Of a stretch of 64,000 nucleotides of DNA, positions 1 to 11,822 are shown piece by piece. Numbering within the stretch: the stretch's first letter is position 1; each line of letters starts with the position of its first letter. The DNA lies in the NCBI GenBank assembly GCA_905178155.1, contig CAJINV010000003.1, positions 7,460,601-7,524,600 on the forward strand, given 5' to 3'. Made by a program: the position numbers and the translations under genes. The DNA is from Amoebophrya sp. A120 (lineage: Eukaryota; Sar; Dinophyceae; Syndiniales; Amoebophryaceae). The notes under the pieces are model-generated. The model saw only the letters and a program-made list of their open reading frames with translations. It was not told the DNA's origin and did no database searches.

Positions 1-289
1 CTTGAGTTGCAATTTTTTCCATCGGCTATGACCATTCGCTTCTTTTGATGATAACGTCCACTACCTCCTGAGCACAGCACAAAGAGGAGATTTGACTTCG
101 GAAACTTTTTCGTTTCCCTTTTTCAAAAAAAAATCGATAAAAAAAAATACTCGAAAAAAAACAATAAGTGCGCACCAATGAGTATGCCGGTGAGCAAAAA
201 AAACTTCAAAACGTGTGATCTACCGAGTTTCATTTTATCAATCAATCTTTGATGTACTAGTGTTGACCTGTCAATCCACTATACTACCT

Positions 290-3200
290 TCAGATTTTAC
301 CCTTGGTCAAATAGTTGTCATTACAAGCCTCAAAAACGCTGGGTCGAGCGTCCTGGTCCCGCTGCAGCAATCGGCGGATGTAGTCTATCAAAAGGAAAGA
401 TCCCCCCTGCTCCCCACATCAAAACGAAAAGTCGCTGGTGAAGATGGCCCTCTCGCAACAAGACAGAGGCGATTAACTATTTTGCGGTTCCACATTATCA
501 GCATTGCAAATTTTCTGAGGCGTGCCAATTCGATATGGGGAGCGAGGGGGGATAATTTTCCTTTACGGTATAGTCCTGCGCTTCCTTGGACACTTTGGGC
601 TGGTCGGGAAACTCCACCTCGAGTTTGGTGTCGCCCCGGAGGGCAGAATGGTAGAACTTGTCCTGGGTCTGGTCGTGGCCGAAGGGTTTCCGTCCGTACA
701 GCATCTCGTAAAAGATCACTCCCACGGACCAAACATCCACCTTGTTGGAAACTTCCTGCGGCGCCTGTGGCTCCGATTTCTGGTGCTTGTTCTGAGGCCG
801 CGGAAAGCACTCGATGGGCAGGTACCAGTAGGTGCCCGAGCCGATGCTCGTCAACTCACAAGCCCGCTCGGCGAATTCGCTGTTGATCTGCTCCAACGCA
901 GGAACGTGGTTCTGTCCCTGTTGCTGCTGCTGCTTCTTGTGTTCCTTCTCGTCTCGCAGCTTTTTCAACCTGTAGATGAACCATGAACGCGGAGATTTTC
1001 TTCAAAGTAGTTTTAGAGCTCGGAACTACTTTACGCGACGGATTAGGTTCGCATTTCAAGGCCGATAAATGCTCACGGACAAGAAAAGACATGATGAGGT
1101 GGATCCTCAATTCTATGGGTTGTACCGATGTCGATGCTAGTGGTAGTACCTACTGCACCGGGGGGCCGTCATGACGAACACGAAGCCAATGTTGTATCAT
1201 TCCATTACCGCATTAATCATCCCAGCTATATAAAAATCAGACACCAGCTCACTTCCGTAGTTCCATCTCTCTTAGCATGCAAAGTGAAATAAATTGAGAC
1301 GACCGTACACGCCAAATAGCGCTTTCTCCTACGTCGTTTCCTGGTTAGCGTATTTACAACAACGACACCTATCAAAGCAAAAAAGTTCAGGCTCTGCTAC
1401 CGTTCCCCATCTGCGTCCTTGATCTCTCGAATTTTTGGGTTGATAGTCAGTTTCGTGTCGTCGATGAGGAGCGCCTGCTCCTTGTCTAATTTCTTATCCT
1501 GCTTCCGAACAGAGGCGGTGTTTGCGGACGACGACGAGGCCGCCGCAGCGTTCGCCCCGGTCGTTCCACTCCCGACCTGGTGGTTGTTGGCCTGAGCCGC
1601 GCCCGGCGTCACCGTTTTGTTATTGTTCCCCCCCTTGGTCGGCTGCCCCGCCGTCCCCGTCTGCTTTTGTTCTTTGACTCCAGCTGCTGCTCCGCCAGTG
1701 GTGGTTGATGGCGCAGCACCCGCTCCCGTCCCCGCCACGAGCTTCTGATTGTTCTGTTGTTCCACCTCCATGGATATCCCTCAGGAAAAATCTTAACCTG
1801 GCAGGTCATAAGATAATGGTGCATGTGCAAAAATAAAGTATACAAAATCTGTCCTCTTGCATGGCCCACGAAAGCATGTACGTACAGGCTCGCCCATGCC
1901 CGATTTTTGTTTTTCTGTGTTGTATTTGTCATACTAGTCATACACTATTTATTTGCATTGCAATCTGCCAGCTTCTCCCTCGTTCTGCGTGATATGGGAC
2001 TCCTCGTTGCCACTCGCGTTCGGACTGCTCGCTTTGGACGAGTCCGTGCCCTTGCGGACAATTTTCGACAGCCCGAAGTCGGTGATCTTGATGGCTCCCC
2101 GGTCGTACATCAAGTTGGACGGCTTCAGGTCGTAGTGAATGATGGGCTCCTCCCTCCGGTTCATGGCCTTCAGCCCCGTCATCAGCTGGATCAGCACGTG
2201 CCGGGCCTCCTTCTCGCTGAAGGTGCGCGAGGGGCGGGCCTTCAGGCAGTCGTCCAAGGTTTCGCCCGTCCCGCAGTACTCCATCACGGTGGCAAAGGCG
2301 TCCTTCGAAATCGAGATAACGTATGAGCGAGCAAAGAGCTCGATCGTCCCGTCTCTCCCCCTCATTTGATCAAGATGAACTAGGGCATCAATAGCAATAG
2401 TTAGAAATGCAATAAACGCCAGCAAATATTATTATCAATATTATGCAGCCTATGCATGACAAGTTTCTGTGCGGACTGTGGTGGTCGAAACAAGCACGAC
2501 CAGGAGCCGCCCTGCGAAATTTGTCAAAAAGCACGACCAGGAGCCGCAAGGCAGCACGACCAGGACCAACAAACTGGATTCGACGCTTCGCATGACAAAT
2601 GAGGGGGAGGGAGAGTTAGAGTTGTGCGCTCTCATATGACGTCGTACAGTTGTACAATACTGGTGGAGTTGTTCAGTGCTTTTTGGATGTCCGCCTCCCG
2701 CATCGCGTGCCGCACGTAAAACGCCGCCTCCTTATGGAAGCGTCAGGTTTGAAATCGTCAAAGTTGAAATAATTTGTCATGCATAAAATGGATGAAAGTT
2801 GTGACCCAGTTTGTAAGCGGCGCAAGACAAATTTCGGTGGTCGCTAAATCCACTTTGTCATGCTGTTTAGGCAAAGAAGAGCGATTTTCTTATGCTACTT
2901 TAGCAGCTTGAGCTGTAACCCCAAACAGGCTTACAATCGGCCTCACTTGCCTGCTCTGCAACACACGTGCCTCAGGTCATGCATTTTATGCATTGCAAAT
3001 TATTTCAACTTTGACGATTTCAAACCTGACGCTTCCATACTCCTCCTCCCGCATGTATCCCGAGTAATAAAAACGTGCCCACCCCAACTTTCTTTGTCAT
3101 GCAAACTCTTGGAGAGGAATCGCCCGATGGGTATTGCAGGCGACATTTCCGACATTTTTCGGATGCAAAATTTATTTTTGCCAAGTGGCGGCCAATCGTG

Positions 3201-6200
3201 AGTTGATATGGGGCCTCCTGCGCATGGCCTCTCCTTTATGGCTGTCAGCTGCACGGCACGGGGCACGACGCACACTCACCCCCATGAGGGCGGCAAGGAG
3301 ATGGCGCTGCGGGCTAATCGCCTGGATGATTTTCCCGAGCGACGCGCCACACCGCAAGGGACACCCTCCGGAACCCCTACGCTGTGTCATGCGCACAACA
3401 AGTCCCGATCTTAAGTAAAGACTATGGGGTCGTGCTGATGTTTTCACGCAGGATAGCATGTCACGGTTCACCTCGTGGATCTTAAACGCAACCTCCCGCA
3501 GGCGCTCTAAGTCGATTGCCTTGTAAACCTCGGAGAAACCTCCCTTCCCGATCAAATTCCCTAACTGGTACCGATTTCGGAAGCACGGGTAATTGTTGTA
3601 CTTCGAGTTTCGCTCGGCGTTCAAGATCTTCAATCGTTTCTCGTGCATCGTCCTGCAATTGCAATAAATTAAGCTGGCGAGTGATCTATACGTTTATAAT
3701 TAATCGCATCGCACAGAAACTGAAACACTTTGACGAGGTTGGTTAATTCACGTATTATATATACATTGACATGCAGTATCGCCGGTTGGTTATCGTAACG
3801 CTACCTATGTATCTATACCTCTCGGCCATGAATCGCTCCTCCCGTTGCACCAGTTCGGCCTCTTCGCGCCGTAGAAACTCCGCCCGGGAGTTGTACATTT
3901 CTCGCTGCTCAAAGATTCGCTCCTCCTCCAGAGCGTACTGAGACTGAGCCGAAACCATGACACCGCCAACGTTCATCTGGTCCTGCTTCACGGTTTCCGG
4001 CGGCAGTTCCTCCCTGGTCTTCTTCAGCTGGCGCTGGTCTGCGTTCAACCGTTTCCGCTGCTCTTCGATCGTGCGCTGGTGAGGTAGTCATGATTGAGTT
4101 GGTACCGCTATACATATCTTTGACTTTGTTTGAGTACGTTACGACAGGATCAACATCAATCAAGAAGACGCATTGTCCATGCGCTGTTCCATGAATGTTG
4201 AAAAGTGAATTTTTATACTCTTTCATTCTCGATTTCCGCTTTTTTCTCGTTGATTTCCTCGAATTCCTTTCCGTGCATCCATTCGCGGCGATTCTGCTGG
4301 AGAAAGGCGGAGTAGATGGGGCGTTCGCCGAGCCGCACAGTGTCGTCCAACACGCGGGCCTGGCGATCCGCACGTTCCCGCTTGTAGGTCTTGATGAATT
4401 GCTCCCGCAAACAGCCCCGCAGCTTGTCCAGGGCGTCTTGCTTCCAGGCGTCCCGTTCCCCGAGCTGCTCGGCGCGGACGGCCAGCGCGTTGTAAAAGTG
4501 CGACAGAACGGTCAGTTTTTCGTTTCCCTGCAGCTGCTGGATCAGGGTGTCCACCTGGCGCTGGTCCAAATTTTGGATGGCCTGCGCAGCCACGGACTCG
4601 GGGATCAAGTCCTGTAAGTCGAGGTTGATCTTGGTAGACGACCGCTTGTGCTGGTGGTCATTCGTGCCGCCCTGCTTTTCCTTGTCGGTCGCCAAGGCGA
4701 CAATTTGCGACAACAGGAAGGCCGGCTGCAGGGCTGTTGCCGCGCTTTCCGGCAGCCCCGCCAGATGCAACACCGCGGTCGTGCTGGAAGACGCCGCTGC
4801 AGCCTTGTTCGTCGCAGTGTTGTTGTTGTAGCTGTTGCCCGCTGTCAAAGTAGAGCTGCTGTTCGTCGCTCCGATCGGTGGCTGGTTCAGTGGCTGGTCC
4901 GCTTGTTGGGCCTCCAGACTGGTCTGGATCAACTGCGCAATCAGTCCCACCTCATGTTGGGTTATCGTACGAAAAAAGTGTTTCACTGTAAGGATTTTGC
5001 AAGTTTGGCATGACAAGTTCGTTACACATGACAAGGAAAACGCGCCATGCGAGGCTCCTAAGGGAAAACACAGCTAAAAATCGCCTGTCTTGCATGTGTA
5101 GCAAGACAAACACTTCTGAGATGCAGTCTCTGCATTACAAGTTTACAGTGAAACAGTTTTTTCTTGCGATATGGGTTTTACTCTGCTCGGGCGAACTGGA
5201 AGACACTTTTATCGGGTGGAAAAGCGTCACGCGCGTTCTAATCTAGCGATCTTTTTGACGCCTCACCTGCAAAACGACCGGCAGTTTCCAAGCGGCCGGA
5301 AGTGTTTTTGGACATAAAAGATTTCCACTTATCAAGCGGCCGGGGCCTTGCTGTCAAACAAGCGCGAGCGGATTCTATCGATTACCGCTTGATAAAACGA
5401 CGCAAGGGAGCCGCCAAAAGGGGCGCCCTTCTGAGGCGCCCACCGCCTTGGTTTCTGGCGATTTGGGGCGCCCAAAAGGGGGCGCCCAAAAAGCAGCATT
5501 CCGAAAAAAACAGGGAATCCGCATAGTATGGGCCTCATTTTGGCCCACATTCGGGCCTCGCAAAAGAGGCCACCAAAATCCGCCATTTCAGAGGCGGACT
5601 GAAGGCCAGTGTATGTGAGTACCCGAAAAAGGAAAGCCCTCTCACGGAAGGAAGCCACTCTATTAGCGCGCGTCCTCTGCCTGCGCACCCTCTGCCTGCG
5701 CCAGTCTGCGGAACGTAGATGGAAAAGCAAAGCGAATAGCCTCTCACCGCTCGTGAGCACGGTAAACTAAACTTGCAATGCGCCCCAACGAGCCAACCGT
5801 AGCTGTTAGAGTGCACACCCCGGGCCACCGACTCTACGGCCAAGACCCCGACCTGTCCGCCGACAGGGAGGAGATGAAATCCTGCAGGCCGCGGAGACGT
5901 GCGTCTCCTCCCATAGAAGTAGTGCCGTCTTCCGATATCAACCCAGGCGAGCCGAGCTGGCAAACCACCTCCCGCACGGGAAAATCCGCTACCGCTAGTA
6001 CCCAGACATGAGGCGCACCTGGCGCGGAACCTCCTCCGAAAGCTAGAAAGCGAGAAGCCTAACCCAGTCAGCGGATCTGTCAGCCACTAGACCTGAGGAA
6101 ACGAGCAACCGCCCCGCGCAACCACCTGCCGATGCGTTGGACTATCCTCCACCGGAAACCAACCCCGCAAGGGTCCCCTGAACAATAATACACGCGCTCT

Positions 6201-9200
6201 GCTGGCACAATGCGCAATCAGTCCCACCTCATGTTGGGTTTTATTCTGCTCGGGCGAACTGGAAGACACTTTTATCGGGTGGAAAAGCGTACCCTGCTCC
6301 CATTGCAGATACGCAGGAGCGAAGGTGGCATTGTCTTTCAAGAAAAAAAGCCGTCAAAAAAAATTTCGGATTTTCTCTTCCTCAGCTGTCGAGTCCGAGG
6401 TATGTAGTGACACATGAACATGACTGTGTCGCAAGTCCAAAGGAAGGGAATGAAAAGGAACGGTAATATTATACGCAGAAGATTCACTACTTTGCAATTG
6501 CAGACACGACCTCACACCATCATCAAAATAAACAAATTAATAGGATATGGTGGATTCGCCCGCACGGTGTAGTTTTGTCTTGTTTACGCAAAAAACAAAT
6601 GGGGACGCTTTCACACACAATAACGTTGTAGTTGTGCCCACTCTTGTCCATCAAAGACACAGCCCCGGCGCCGCCACCGGCCTGCGGCATGTCCTCGTCG
6701 TCCATATTCGCGGAAGAACTCCTTTCTTTGTGATCGTTCTTGGAGGTGACATTGCTCGACTCGGGACCACCGCCCTCCTTCTGGTTAGCACCTGTATGGA
6801 AACAAAATCAAAACTGATGATTGACTTTCGTCAGCAACATGTAACGTTGCAATTTCCTTCGCGGCGGCCCGCTTAGATTTTTTTGCGCTGCCATGAAGTT
6901 GGGAAACATTTTTGAAGCCGTTCTTGGAAGGAACCACCGGAAAGACGTCGCGCATCCATATCCTGTTGAGCGACTTGTTCTTAGCGTGATCCCAACCCAA
7001 ATCTGCAGGCCAGGACATAGGAGAGCCCCGGTGAGGCCCGACCATCTGCGTCCGCGGTGCTTTCTTTGCACGCCGGACGCGGACCCAACAAACAGGACAA
7101 AATAAAACCCGCCACCGTTTTTCGCAACTTAGGAAAACGACCGCTGGGCTGGTTTCAATTGCTGTGGCCTGTCTTAATAAGCGTACAGAATTTCCGCGCA
7201 GCTCTCGCAAGATGTGGCTGGCCGCTCTACCTGATTTCGTCGCTGCGCGCCGGCGTTTGCACATACGGGCGCCGGCGTCCGTACGAAATCAGAGCGAGCC
7301 AGATAAGCGGCGCAGGCCTTTTCTGCGTTCCTTCTTGGAAGGACTGCAGCGCGTTACGAGCATCAGCATGCCGCGCAAGCGAATACTATCCCAGTGCGCA
7401 GGCTCGCGCAACTGCCCCCACTTGTACCAAATTCGCGCCACTGACTAGGTGCCGGGAATGGGTTAGCATGCGGCGTAATGGCTTAGCATACGGCGCACAA
7501 CTTCTTCGCAAATGCAACGGGACCGAATAACGCATGAACAAGAAGTAGGCCCCGAGAGCATGCGCAGAGAAGGCCGCGGTGGCTCCGCGAATTCGGCACT
7601 CTTGTTGCTGTTGGTCACACACATTCCACAACTCTATTAACTCTGCCAAAAACAAAAATATTAGCCAACTCCGGACCAGCGTCTTTCTGGTTCGTACCTG
7701 GCACTCCGTCGAGGACGCCGCTGGTGTTCGCCGCCACTCCACCACCGTGCTGATGATGGTTGGAATTGGGGCTTGGCTTGTTGCTGGGGGGCTCCACTCT
7801 ACGTCGTTTGCGGTCGTCCTTGATGCTCTTCATGCACGTGGTCAGGTTGCTCGTTTTCTTTAGCGCCTCGTCCGAATCTCGGACGACCGGTTCTTTAGCT
7901 CCGCTGGGCCCGGCTTGCTGGGCCCCGGCACCGCCAGCAGCGGTCGCGGTTGTTCCCGCTTGATTTTGCACCGTGCCTCCACCGTTGTGCGTCCCAGCCC
8001 CGGATCCATTCACCGCCGCGCGCACCACACCCTGTTGGTCGTTGCTGTAACTGCTTTCCATCGCGTCCCCGACCCGCTCCGAACTCTCCTCCGTATCTGG
8101 TGGTGGAGTAGTAAAAGCGACAACTTTCTTGTTTGGAATCGTACTTTGAAATGGGACCACATCTTGATACTTGACATTCAACTCTCCATGACACAGTGGG
8201 AACTTTTCACTGGTCAGATTTTGGTTATTGGTTGCGGTAGCGGTAGCGGTAGCGGTCGTGTGGGATTTTCTGTGTTGCAGCACTGTTATCTCAACTACGC
8301 GTTGTGACCCACAAAAGCCGTTATAATCGAGCTCCAAATTTTGTACTTCTAGTTGCGCAGATGGAGGTGATACTAATGCGTGTCTATTTGGCAAGGCTGC
8401 ACTTGCTCCTTCTGGTACTTGCTTTTCTATTTCTTCCCCGCTAACACCTTTGACATTAGCGCTACAGTCACACAATTCAGTGGCCATAGCTGCCAGTAAC
8501 TAGTACTACGGTGATGCACAAGGTAAAAGCTGATCCTGTGCAAATAAGCACAGCTTCTTACTAGCAACTGCACTCTTGATGTTCGACTAGATCTTCACTA
8601 GCGTAGTTCAAAAGCCTGACGTAGTTCGCGCTGGTGCAAAGTTTATTTGGTCACTCGTACTCGAAGCTTTAGCGTAGTGTCAGCGTCGCGCCTGCTAGAG
8701 GTGACATTCAACCGTATCTATAAATATATCGCGTTTTTGTTTGTCACGAGTACCACTATTATCTTTCATTTCATCTTCAAGGAGAAGGGACCGCGACCGC
8801 GTTTTTGAAGAAGTCAGCAAATCTATTGATATGTGATCTGCGTTGTCCGTATCTCTTTGGTCTCTGACTGCGAATGCTTATGTGGCGGTGGGGGCGCTAT
8901 GCTGCAAGCAGCGTCAAGTACAACGACCTATCAGGAGTTTTAATCTCCTGGTCTATGAACAACATACAAGTTTACGTAAGTATATTTATCCACCGTCGTG
9001 TCCGCTGCGATTTGTTGCAATAGTCATCCTACTACAGCACACACTAAAATTCAAATTTCCAAATTAACAAAGAAGCACAAAAAAATACTTTGCTTCTGCT
9101 TGCTACCCTGGCCTCCGGCAGCTTGGGCCACCGCCAGCGCTCCGGCTGCAGCCGCGGATTCGATCACCCCACTCGAGCGGCGCTGGTCGGCAGCAGACAC

Positions 9201-9371
9201 GGCTGCACTTCGATTGGCTTTATCACCTCCTGTGTTGCCCACCGCCCCCGCCCCCGGTGGCACTTGCTTCTTTGCCATTTTGTGTCCACCGCCCTGAGCG
9301 GTAGTCTTGCCCACCTTCTTTCCGGCACTGCTGCCTTGGTGCGGTGGCTGTTTGTGGTCCCCTGGAGTCTG
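290..9371 (-). CDS. TLK: Tousled-like Ser/Thr protein kinase (TLK), 5' end open
   Basis: Nuclear kinase of the Tousled family, which in other eukaryotes acts on chromatin-assembly factors in S phase. Exons in coding order: 9371-9107, 8489-7698, 6791-6619, 6293-6211, about 4957-4219, 4075-3819, 3652-3456, 3050-3040, 2727-2637, 2316-1995, 1769-1401, 969-571, 380-290; all phases agree. The N-terminal half is low-complexity then coiled-coil. The kinase domain shows the glycine loop [12 protein letters not shown], the lysine in VAFKIH, the TLK-type catalytic loop [14 protein letters not shown], the TLK signature [21 protein letters not shown] and LYGRKPFGH. The activation segment carries about 160 extra residues. 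Five introner-type introns cut the kinase-coding part and a sixth lies near 4963. The canonical acceptor at 9371 implies further upstream exons that I could not find. Identity is very secure; the start is not. Confidence 0.93.
386..570. mobile_element. Introner element, family C, in last TLK exon
   Basis: 185 bp element with inverted ends (TATCAAAAGGAAAGATCCCC on the left, its imperfect complement on the right). It is flanked by TAGTC at 381-385 and 571-575. Removing the element and one TAGTC joins ...EAQDY to [15 protein letters not shown], the conserved TLK C-lobe, in frame. No GT-AG boundary is possible. Confidence 0.88.
1775..1994. mobile_element. Introner-like element, diverged (family H), TLK
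   Basis: 220 bp segment starting TATCCCTCAGG and ending GTGATA, with weak inverted ends and imperfect flanks ATGGA and TGGGA. Removing it with one flank keeps the kinase frame between the exon with DFGLSK and the low-complexity activation-segment exon. No GT-AG pair gives that join. It is probably an old copy, so boundaries are less sure. Confidence 0.6.
2322..2636. mobile_element. Introner element, family D, TLK kinase domain
   Basis: 315 bp, TATGAGCGAG... to ...GCGCTCTCATA, flanked by TAACG and TGACG (4 of 5 match). Excision joins VQLYDV to [15 protein letters not shown], matching the TLK N-lobe. Related ends occur at 25304 and 38674. Confidence 0.82.
2733..3039. mobile_element. Introner element, family G, long TIR, TLK
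   Basis: 307 bp with very long inverted ends of about 45 bp (TATGGAAGCGTCAGGTTTGA outward) and perfect 5 bp duplications CTCCT at 2728-2732 and 3040-3044. Excision reads [15 protein letters not shown] in frame. Confidence 0.9.
3056..3455. mobile_element. Introner element, family A, TLK
   Basis: 400 bp, left end TATCCCGAGTAATAAAAACG, right end the imperfect complement of TATCCTGCGTGAAAAC. Perfect duplications GCATG lie at 3051-3055 and 3456-3460. Only 16 bp separate it from the previous element. Excision gives NRDMREEE, as in TLK proteins. Confidence 0.9.
4934..6290. repeat. 80 bp direct repeat flanking a 983 bp GC-rich segment
   Basis: Copy 1 is 4934-4962 plus 5177-5227 (interrupted by the introner). 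Copy 2 is 6211-6290. They differ at one of 80 positions. Between them, 5228-6210 is GC-rich with short GGGCGCCC-type repeats and no coding frame that fits the kinase. Removing this segment plus one repeat copy keeps the TLK frame, so it behaves as part of an intron. It could be a retro-insertion with a long target duplication, or a tandem duplication that picked up foreign DNA. Confidence 0.8.
4963..5171. mobile_element. Introner element, family E, with an empty target copy nearby
   Basis: 209 bp with 28 bp inverted ends (25 of 28 identical), beginning TATCGTACG and ending CTTGCGATA. Flanks TGGGT at 4958-4962 and 5172-5176. The same target without the element is at 6211-6290. Excision restores the frame ...[14 protein letters not shown]. 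Confidence 0.92.
6792..7697 (-). other. Large canonical GT-AG intron of TLK
   Basis: 906 bp intron with donor CAG|GTAC and acceptor CATACAG, joining coding phase 1. It contains an imperfect inverted repeat around 7228-7292 (GATTTCGT and ACGAAATC arms) but no coding exon that I can see. Confidence 0.6.
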
Positions 9372-11822
9372 CTATGCAAGGAAAAAACTCTGGCTCTGCA
9401 GCGCGTTCACCCTGTTTCGAAGAAAAACATAGTAGCACTGCATACGATATTCAACTTTATTGTGAAGTGCTTTTTTCGCGTTCGCGTGACAGTTGCTCAG
9501 CTCTTTTGGGACAGGACAGCACAGCTGCAAACCACCAAAGTCGTAATCTACACACCAACTCTGTTGACGCTAGTGACGGTGACGATAGATTGCATAAATC
9601 ACCAGCACAAGTTAGTACACTTCATTTTGTTATTTCACTTTCGCATAGTTACAGTTTAGTCGTTTTTCTCCCTTTTGTTCGGAACCAAGAGTTCACATGG
9701 GCACATTTTTTCCTCGGGTATTTGCTCTTGGTCTGCCGCACTCGCCACGTCGTTGACACTAATCTATGGAGAGAGAGCAAGTGATCTCATAGACTGCTGT
9801 CCTAGCGCAAAGAACAAGAAATCAACTCCGTCGCGCGGGTTCGCGTAAGTGGATCGCATAAGTGCCGCTGCTAGATGGTTTCGGAATCGGATTCGGAAGA
9901 AAACGAAAAGATTCGGTTTGCTTTTTGCATGACAAAAAGGAGGAGTCAGAGACAGAGTCTAGCAAATCCGCATGACATGTTGGAATTTTCGTTGGGGCTG
10001 GCAGCAGGCACTGAAATCACTTACTTCCATATCATCCTCTTGTTCCCCGCCCCTTTTTGCTTGCTGTCCTCTACCATAAGTATGCATCGAAAATGTGTCT
10101 GGGCCAGGAACAGTGCAAATTGTCGCGCTACCTCTAGATTCTGAAAGACCCTGAATTGCAGGAGCAGCAAGAGGAGCCCAGCTGCATTTTTTACGCTCTA
10201 AGGTTATTTCTCATGCGGAAGAGGCATCAAGCATCCATCAAAAAAAATCTGTGATGCTAGGGCATACATCACAGACGTCATTCATGGGTTGTAATGCAAA
10301 ATGTGCGTGGCAACTGTTGCACATTTGCGGACACACCAGACATATTTGCAATCCATAATCAGGTGAAAGTCGTGCCAATTCTGTTTCAGTTGTTCTATCT
10401 AGGAACAACCTGAACAAGTACACTTTCGACTTCGAGCGAGGAGAAGTACAAAATGATTTATCTGACTTTCTCGGAGCGTCACGTAGCGAACAGCAAAATG
10501 CAGCCTCTCTACTATCAATTATATGCCACCGGGACCGAAGAAAAAATAATGTCTAGTTGGATTTTCTTTCGTAGGAGTGCTACCAGCTCTACATCTAAAC
10601 GTCGAAATGTCGGCATATATATAAATATAAACTAATATTGCTAAACGACCTGAAGCCACGATTAATCACGTTACCGCATAATTAGTGCAGTCATGATGTA
10701 GCAGGTAGAGGTACCTATCACATTCACAGCTTTGCCTTTGCTTTGTTTTCTCGCATTCATTTTGATTTTTCGTCACAAGCACAAGAAATAAGCAGAAGCA
10801 ACAGAAACAGCGTCGCTGCGCAGGGCGCTACCTCGCAGCCTCACGTTCACGACACAAAGCAACATTAACTCAACTTCAGCATATCAGCAGTTTAAGTTTT
10901 CTGACCCATCTGTCATAGCCACAGCACTTTTGCGCACTTTTGCGTCAAAATCCATTTGCATATCACCTCATGGAAGGCTTGGAAAATCATATTTTCTCAA
11001 TAGATCATACAGATACTCCGGCTTCGTAACTTTATTTTAAGGTTATCAATGAGGCTTCTTCAACTTCAACATCATTTTCTTGTCAGCGATTGCTCATCTC
11101 GTCTTCATCCACACAACAGTTTCGACCATCCACACAGTTGCTTCAACAAAACTGAACAGCCAAGTGATGAATGATTTGCGCAGAGGCCGTTGGAAATGTG
11201 TTGCAGTTTGGTGAAACACTTTCGCATTCTCGTGGAGGTACCGCCCCATTGCATGTTTGCAGTGCTCGTTCTTGTGCGCTCTTAGGCAGCAGCTCAGTAG
11301 ACCGCGACGACGAGCGCAACAGACGACCGTCGCCTACAATATCGAATCATATATCTGTAAAGTAAACTAGTTTTCGTAACGCAACATCAGCCCTTCACTG
11401 CAGCAACACTATCGATTGGATTCAGTATACCTCATGCATTTACATGCTTGCGAGTCTTCGCGGGCAGCAGCTGCAGCTCGCAAAAGTCAGCATCGCTATC
11501 AGCGCAAACGTTCATTCGCATTGTGACTGACTCGTATTTTTGTTTTTGGGGTCGTTCGCAGCAGCATTTCTTGGGGTCATGAGGAGATCAAACTAACTTC
11601 GAAGGTGCTCTTGTCCATATTTTTGCACGCCTCGAAACATGCCACTATATTGATGTTCTTGCTTACGTCTCTGCAGATCATTGACGTACTTAAACGAACC
11701 ATCTGGCTTTCAATGGGACGTTGCTTTCGTATGGAAAATGAAAAATGAAGTAGTTTCAAAGAGAAACTAGACTCCGCTTCCACCCTTATTTCGTCTCCGT
11801 TTTATATGCATATCAGCAGAGC
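9372..11822. other. No gene recognised; AT-rich, with an introner-like scrap
   Basis: No exon with family support or good splice context. Upstream TLK exons may lie near 9390-9900. Around 10300-10380 the string GACATATTTGCAATCC resembles the end of family B introners, so a decayed element may be present; no partner end was found. The rest is AT-rich with simple-sequence runs. Confidence 0.4.

Noticed and set aside
215-986. Plus-strand open frames over the TLK 3' end
   Set aside because: They are antisense to the conserved kinase exons, cross an introner, and have no family features.
10238-10423. Cys-rich minus frame (CLVCPQMCNSCHAHF) resembling a zinc finger
   Set aside because: The DNA matches introner-end text (GCAAATATGTCTGG), there is no splice support, and the cysteines come from repeat sequence.
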